A stretch of DNA of 64,000 bases. Source: Echinostoma caproni. Taxonomy: Eukaryota > Platyhelminthes > Trematoda > Plagiorchiida > Echinostomatidae. The position numbers and the translations under genes are program-made. The notes beneath the pieces were generated by a model. The model worked only from the letters and a program-made list of their open reading frames with translations. It was not told the DNA's origin and ran no database searches. Below, piece by piece: positions 62,610-64,000 of the stretch. Location: contig UZAN01039513.1 in the NCBI GenBank assembly GCA_900618425.1, positions 85,697 through 149,696 of the forward strand, given 5' to 3'. Positions within the stretch are counted from its first letter, which is position 1. Every line of letters begins with the position of its first letter.

Positions 62610-63490
62610 CTGACTTTCATGTGATGCATAATCTGACAATAACAGAGTAACTGTAGATGAAGGGCGTCATACAGAATCTAACAGGTGAAGTTCATACAAG
62701 AATTAATGTGACCGATATTAAGTTCTGTGATTAATGAATCAACTGAAGTCAGTGAAACACTACTGATTATCATCACACCACGGCGCATGGTTTTGAAGTC
62801 TTATTTTAAGAGCCCGAGACACACTACAAGGAGACAATAGAGTAAAATTGGGACAACTTATTGGTTAACGAAAGCGGACGAAACTGACTGTAGGGTTTTG
62901 GGTGGCCAGAGTTTACGTACCTCGAAGAAGAGGAGTCCCAGTTTCCCCTTACAAGTGTAAGTGTTTGCAAATTACAAGAGATTATTGACAATAGTAGCAT
63001 CCAGTTACTCGATAGAGGTCACTTTAGATATAGATATGCAGTTAAGGTTAGCAGAGTCCGTTGAAAGTGTAGAGCTGAAAAGAATTATCATGTAGTCTAG
63101 GCATTTTGATATGTTAAGACTAATACCAGAATTGTTTGAAGATTTTTTGTTGGATTCAGTAAAGATTTTCAGTAAATAAAGCGTGTTCCAGAAAAAGAGA
63201 AAAATTATCTAGCACAAAAGGACATATTCAGCATACTTTTGAATGCATGCAAAAGATGGGAACGAAAGATCACTAAAGAAAGCGGGAAAGTGATAAGGAG
63301 ATAGAACAACACAGTGAGCCACATCGGAATTGTAAACCGGAGGTTTTGATGTAATCCTGAATTAGAATGTTTCTGTGAAATAAATGGAACGCCACTAGGG
63401 CAGCTGTCTCAGAGTGCCGACAGACTGAATTTAGAGACAGAGAATCAAACGTGGATGAATAGTGAAGCGAAATGCGATTTGAGCTGGAAA
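62610..63490 (-). mobile_element. LINE-A copy 3: reverse transcriptase palm and C-terminus
   Basis: From 63475 down on the minus strand: SLHYSSTFDSLSLN is the palm motif A block (relatives D-x-SSAFN), with D changed to H. VVLSPYHFPAFFSDL aligns with ALLSPYRFSTYINDL of copy 1, and KYAEYVLLC (63224-63240) with its RYADDVTIS, so the catalytic DD is EY. ISLNISKCLDYMIILFSS aligns with LNLNLEKCLECIFILN. VVPILLYCLL...LGLLK-stop-DFKTMRRG aligns with VLPIPL...FPGLLKADFKVLRRG, ending in NSCMNFTC-stop-ILYDALHL near 62640. Many stops. Motif A is retained here but deleted in copy 1, showing that the two copies decayed independently. Confidence 0.78.
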
Positions 63491-63629
63491 CTTTTAATTG
63501 ATCGATTTATTTACTGTGCACTGAGTTGAAAATGATCAGCTTTTTAGAATATTCCAGTTGATCATCATAAACACCCTTAGAAGATCAACCATTTATTGGA
63601 AAGAATGAACCGTCATACTACTTTGTATA

Positions 63630-63800
63630 AAATATTTTTCAATTCTGATGTGCAAATTTCGAACTATTACAAATTTCATGGGGACAATCGAGGTCGAGCA
63701 AATCCAAACGGTGCTACAAGAGAACTAAGAATATAGCCGTGATAGATTAAGTTTGGAACAAATACCCCTCACCCGTAGCTATCGATATACACATGTGACA
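63630..63800 (+). repeat. Unnamed dispersed repeat, copy 2
   Basis: This is the partner of 33165-33330. The match is clearest from AAATCCAAACGG (near 63698) to ATCGATATACA (near 63790). It lies between LINE-A copy 3 and the SINE at the window end. No coding or tRNA-like signal is visible. Confidence 0.6.
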
Positions 63801-63869
63801 TTGGAATATTAAATATATATTCAAAACGAGAATCATACTGCACAAGTTCGATATATATGTATATATAAA

Positions 63870-64000
63870 TCATATGAGTAATGGAGGATTTGAATAAATT
63901 TCAAATGGGAATTCGTCGTGTATATAGCAAATTAAGAGTGAACCGAAAAGCTAGGAAGCACTGGACAGCTGTTTCGACCTGGTTGGGTCTCATCAGCAGT
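63870..64000 (-). repeat. SINE family 1, minus strand, cut by the window end
   Basis: This is the reverse complement of the 3' half of the SINE: ATGGAGGATTT, AATTCGTCGTGTATAT, GCTAGGAAGCACTGGACAGCTGTTTCGACC and GGGTCTCATCAGCAGT. It continues beyond 64000. A TATATATGTATATATA tract directly outside its 3' end (63850-63866) parallels the one beside the copy at 25222. Confidence 0.85.

Noticed and set aside
1..64000. CRISPR arrays, bacterial operons, phage or plasmid genes
   Set aside because: No regularly spaced direct repeats, no dense coding and no prokaryotic gene families; the sequence is eukaryotic in every respect visible.

Overview
The window looks like draft eukaryotic genome sequence: about 60% A+T, a 997-base run of N (52016-53012), scattered single Ns, long non-coding stretches and many decayed transposable elements. 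There are no operons, Shine-Dalgarno sites, CRISPR arrays or prokaryotic genes. A flatworm, probably a digenean trematode, fits best. This rests on the mix of CR1/jockey-like LINEs, Penelope-like GIY-YIG remnants, a mariner and tRNA-derived SINEs around a single GPCR exon with large introns. It is inference; the species cannot be named from the sequence alone.

Host genes. The one convincing protein-coding feature is a first coding exon (20178-20918, minus) of a class A (rhodopsin-family) G-protein-coupled receptor. It carries TM1-TM4 and ends at a good splice donor. Weaker exon candidates, all unrecognised, lie at 6942-7252 (-), 23244-23538 (+), 29540-29722 (+), 29814-30011 (+), 30745-31238 (-) and 46755-46996 (+).

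Mobile elements, left to right. There is a tRNA-headed SINE (1485-1795, -) and a very degraded copy of a second SINE family (about 630-830, +). Better copies of that second family lie at 25340-25650, 28750-28975, 60980-61290 and 63870-64000, and one of them is arranged as a fold-back (25222-25650). A mariner element with both terminal inverted repeats and its TA target duplication lies at 27754-28700. A Penelope-like GIY-YIG remnant lies at 35550-35960, with a possible second at 61955-62365. Three LINE lineages are present. LINE-B (40080-41460, -) and LINE-C (42440-42990, +) have 5' ends facing each other. LINE-A has three copies, all minus: 51711-52015 running into the assembly gap, 54560-57060 with endonuclease and reverse transcriptase, and 62610-63490.

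Every mobile element examined is inactivated by stops, frameshifts, deletions or loss of catalytic residues. The rest is intergenic or intronic sequence in which I see no supported gene. I did not find a convincing new molecular system. The most useful leads are the incomplete GPCR, the fold-back SINE, the clustered LINE-A copies beside the gap, and an unnamed dispersed repeat shared by 33165-33330 and 63630-63800.
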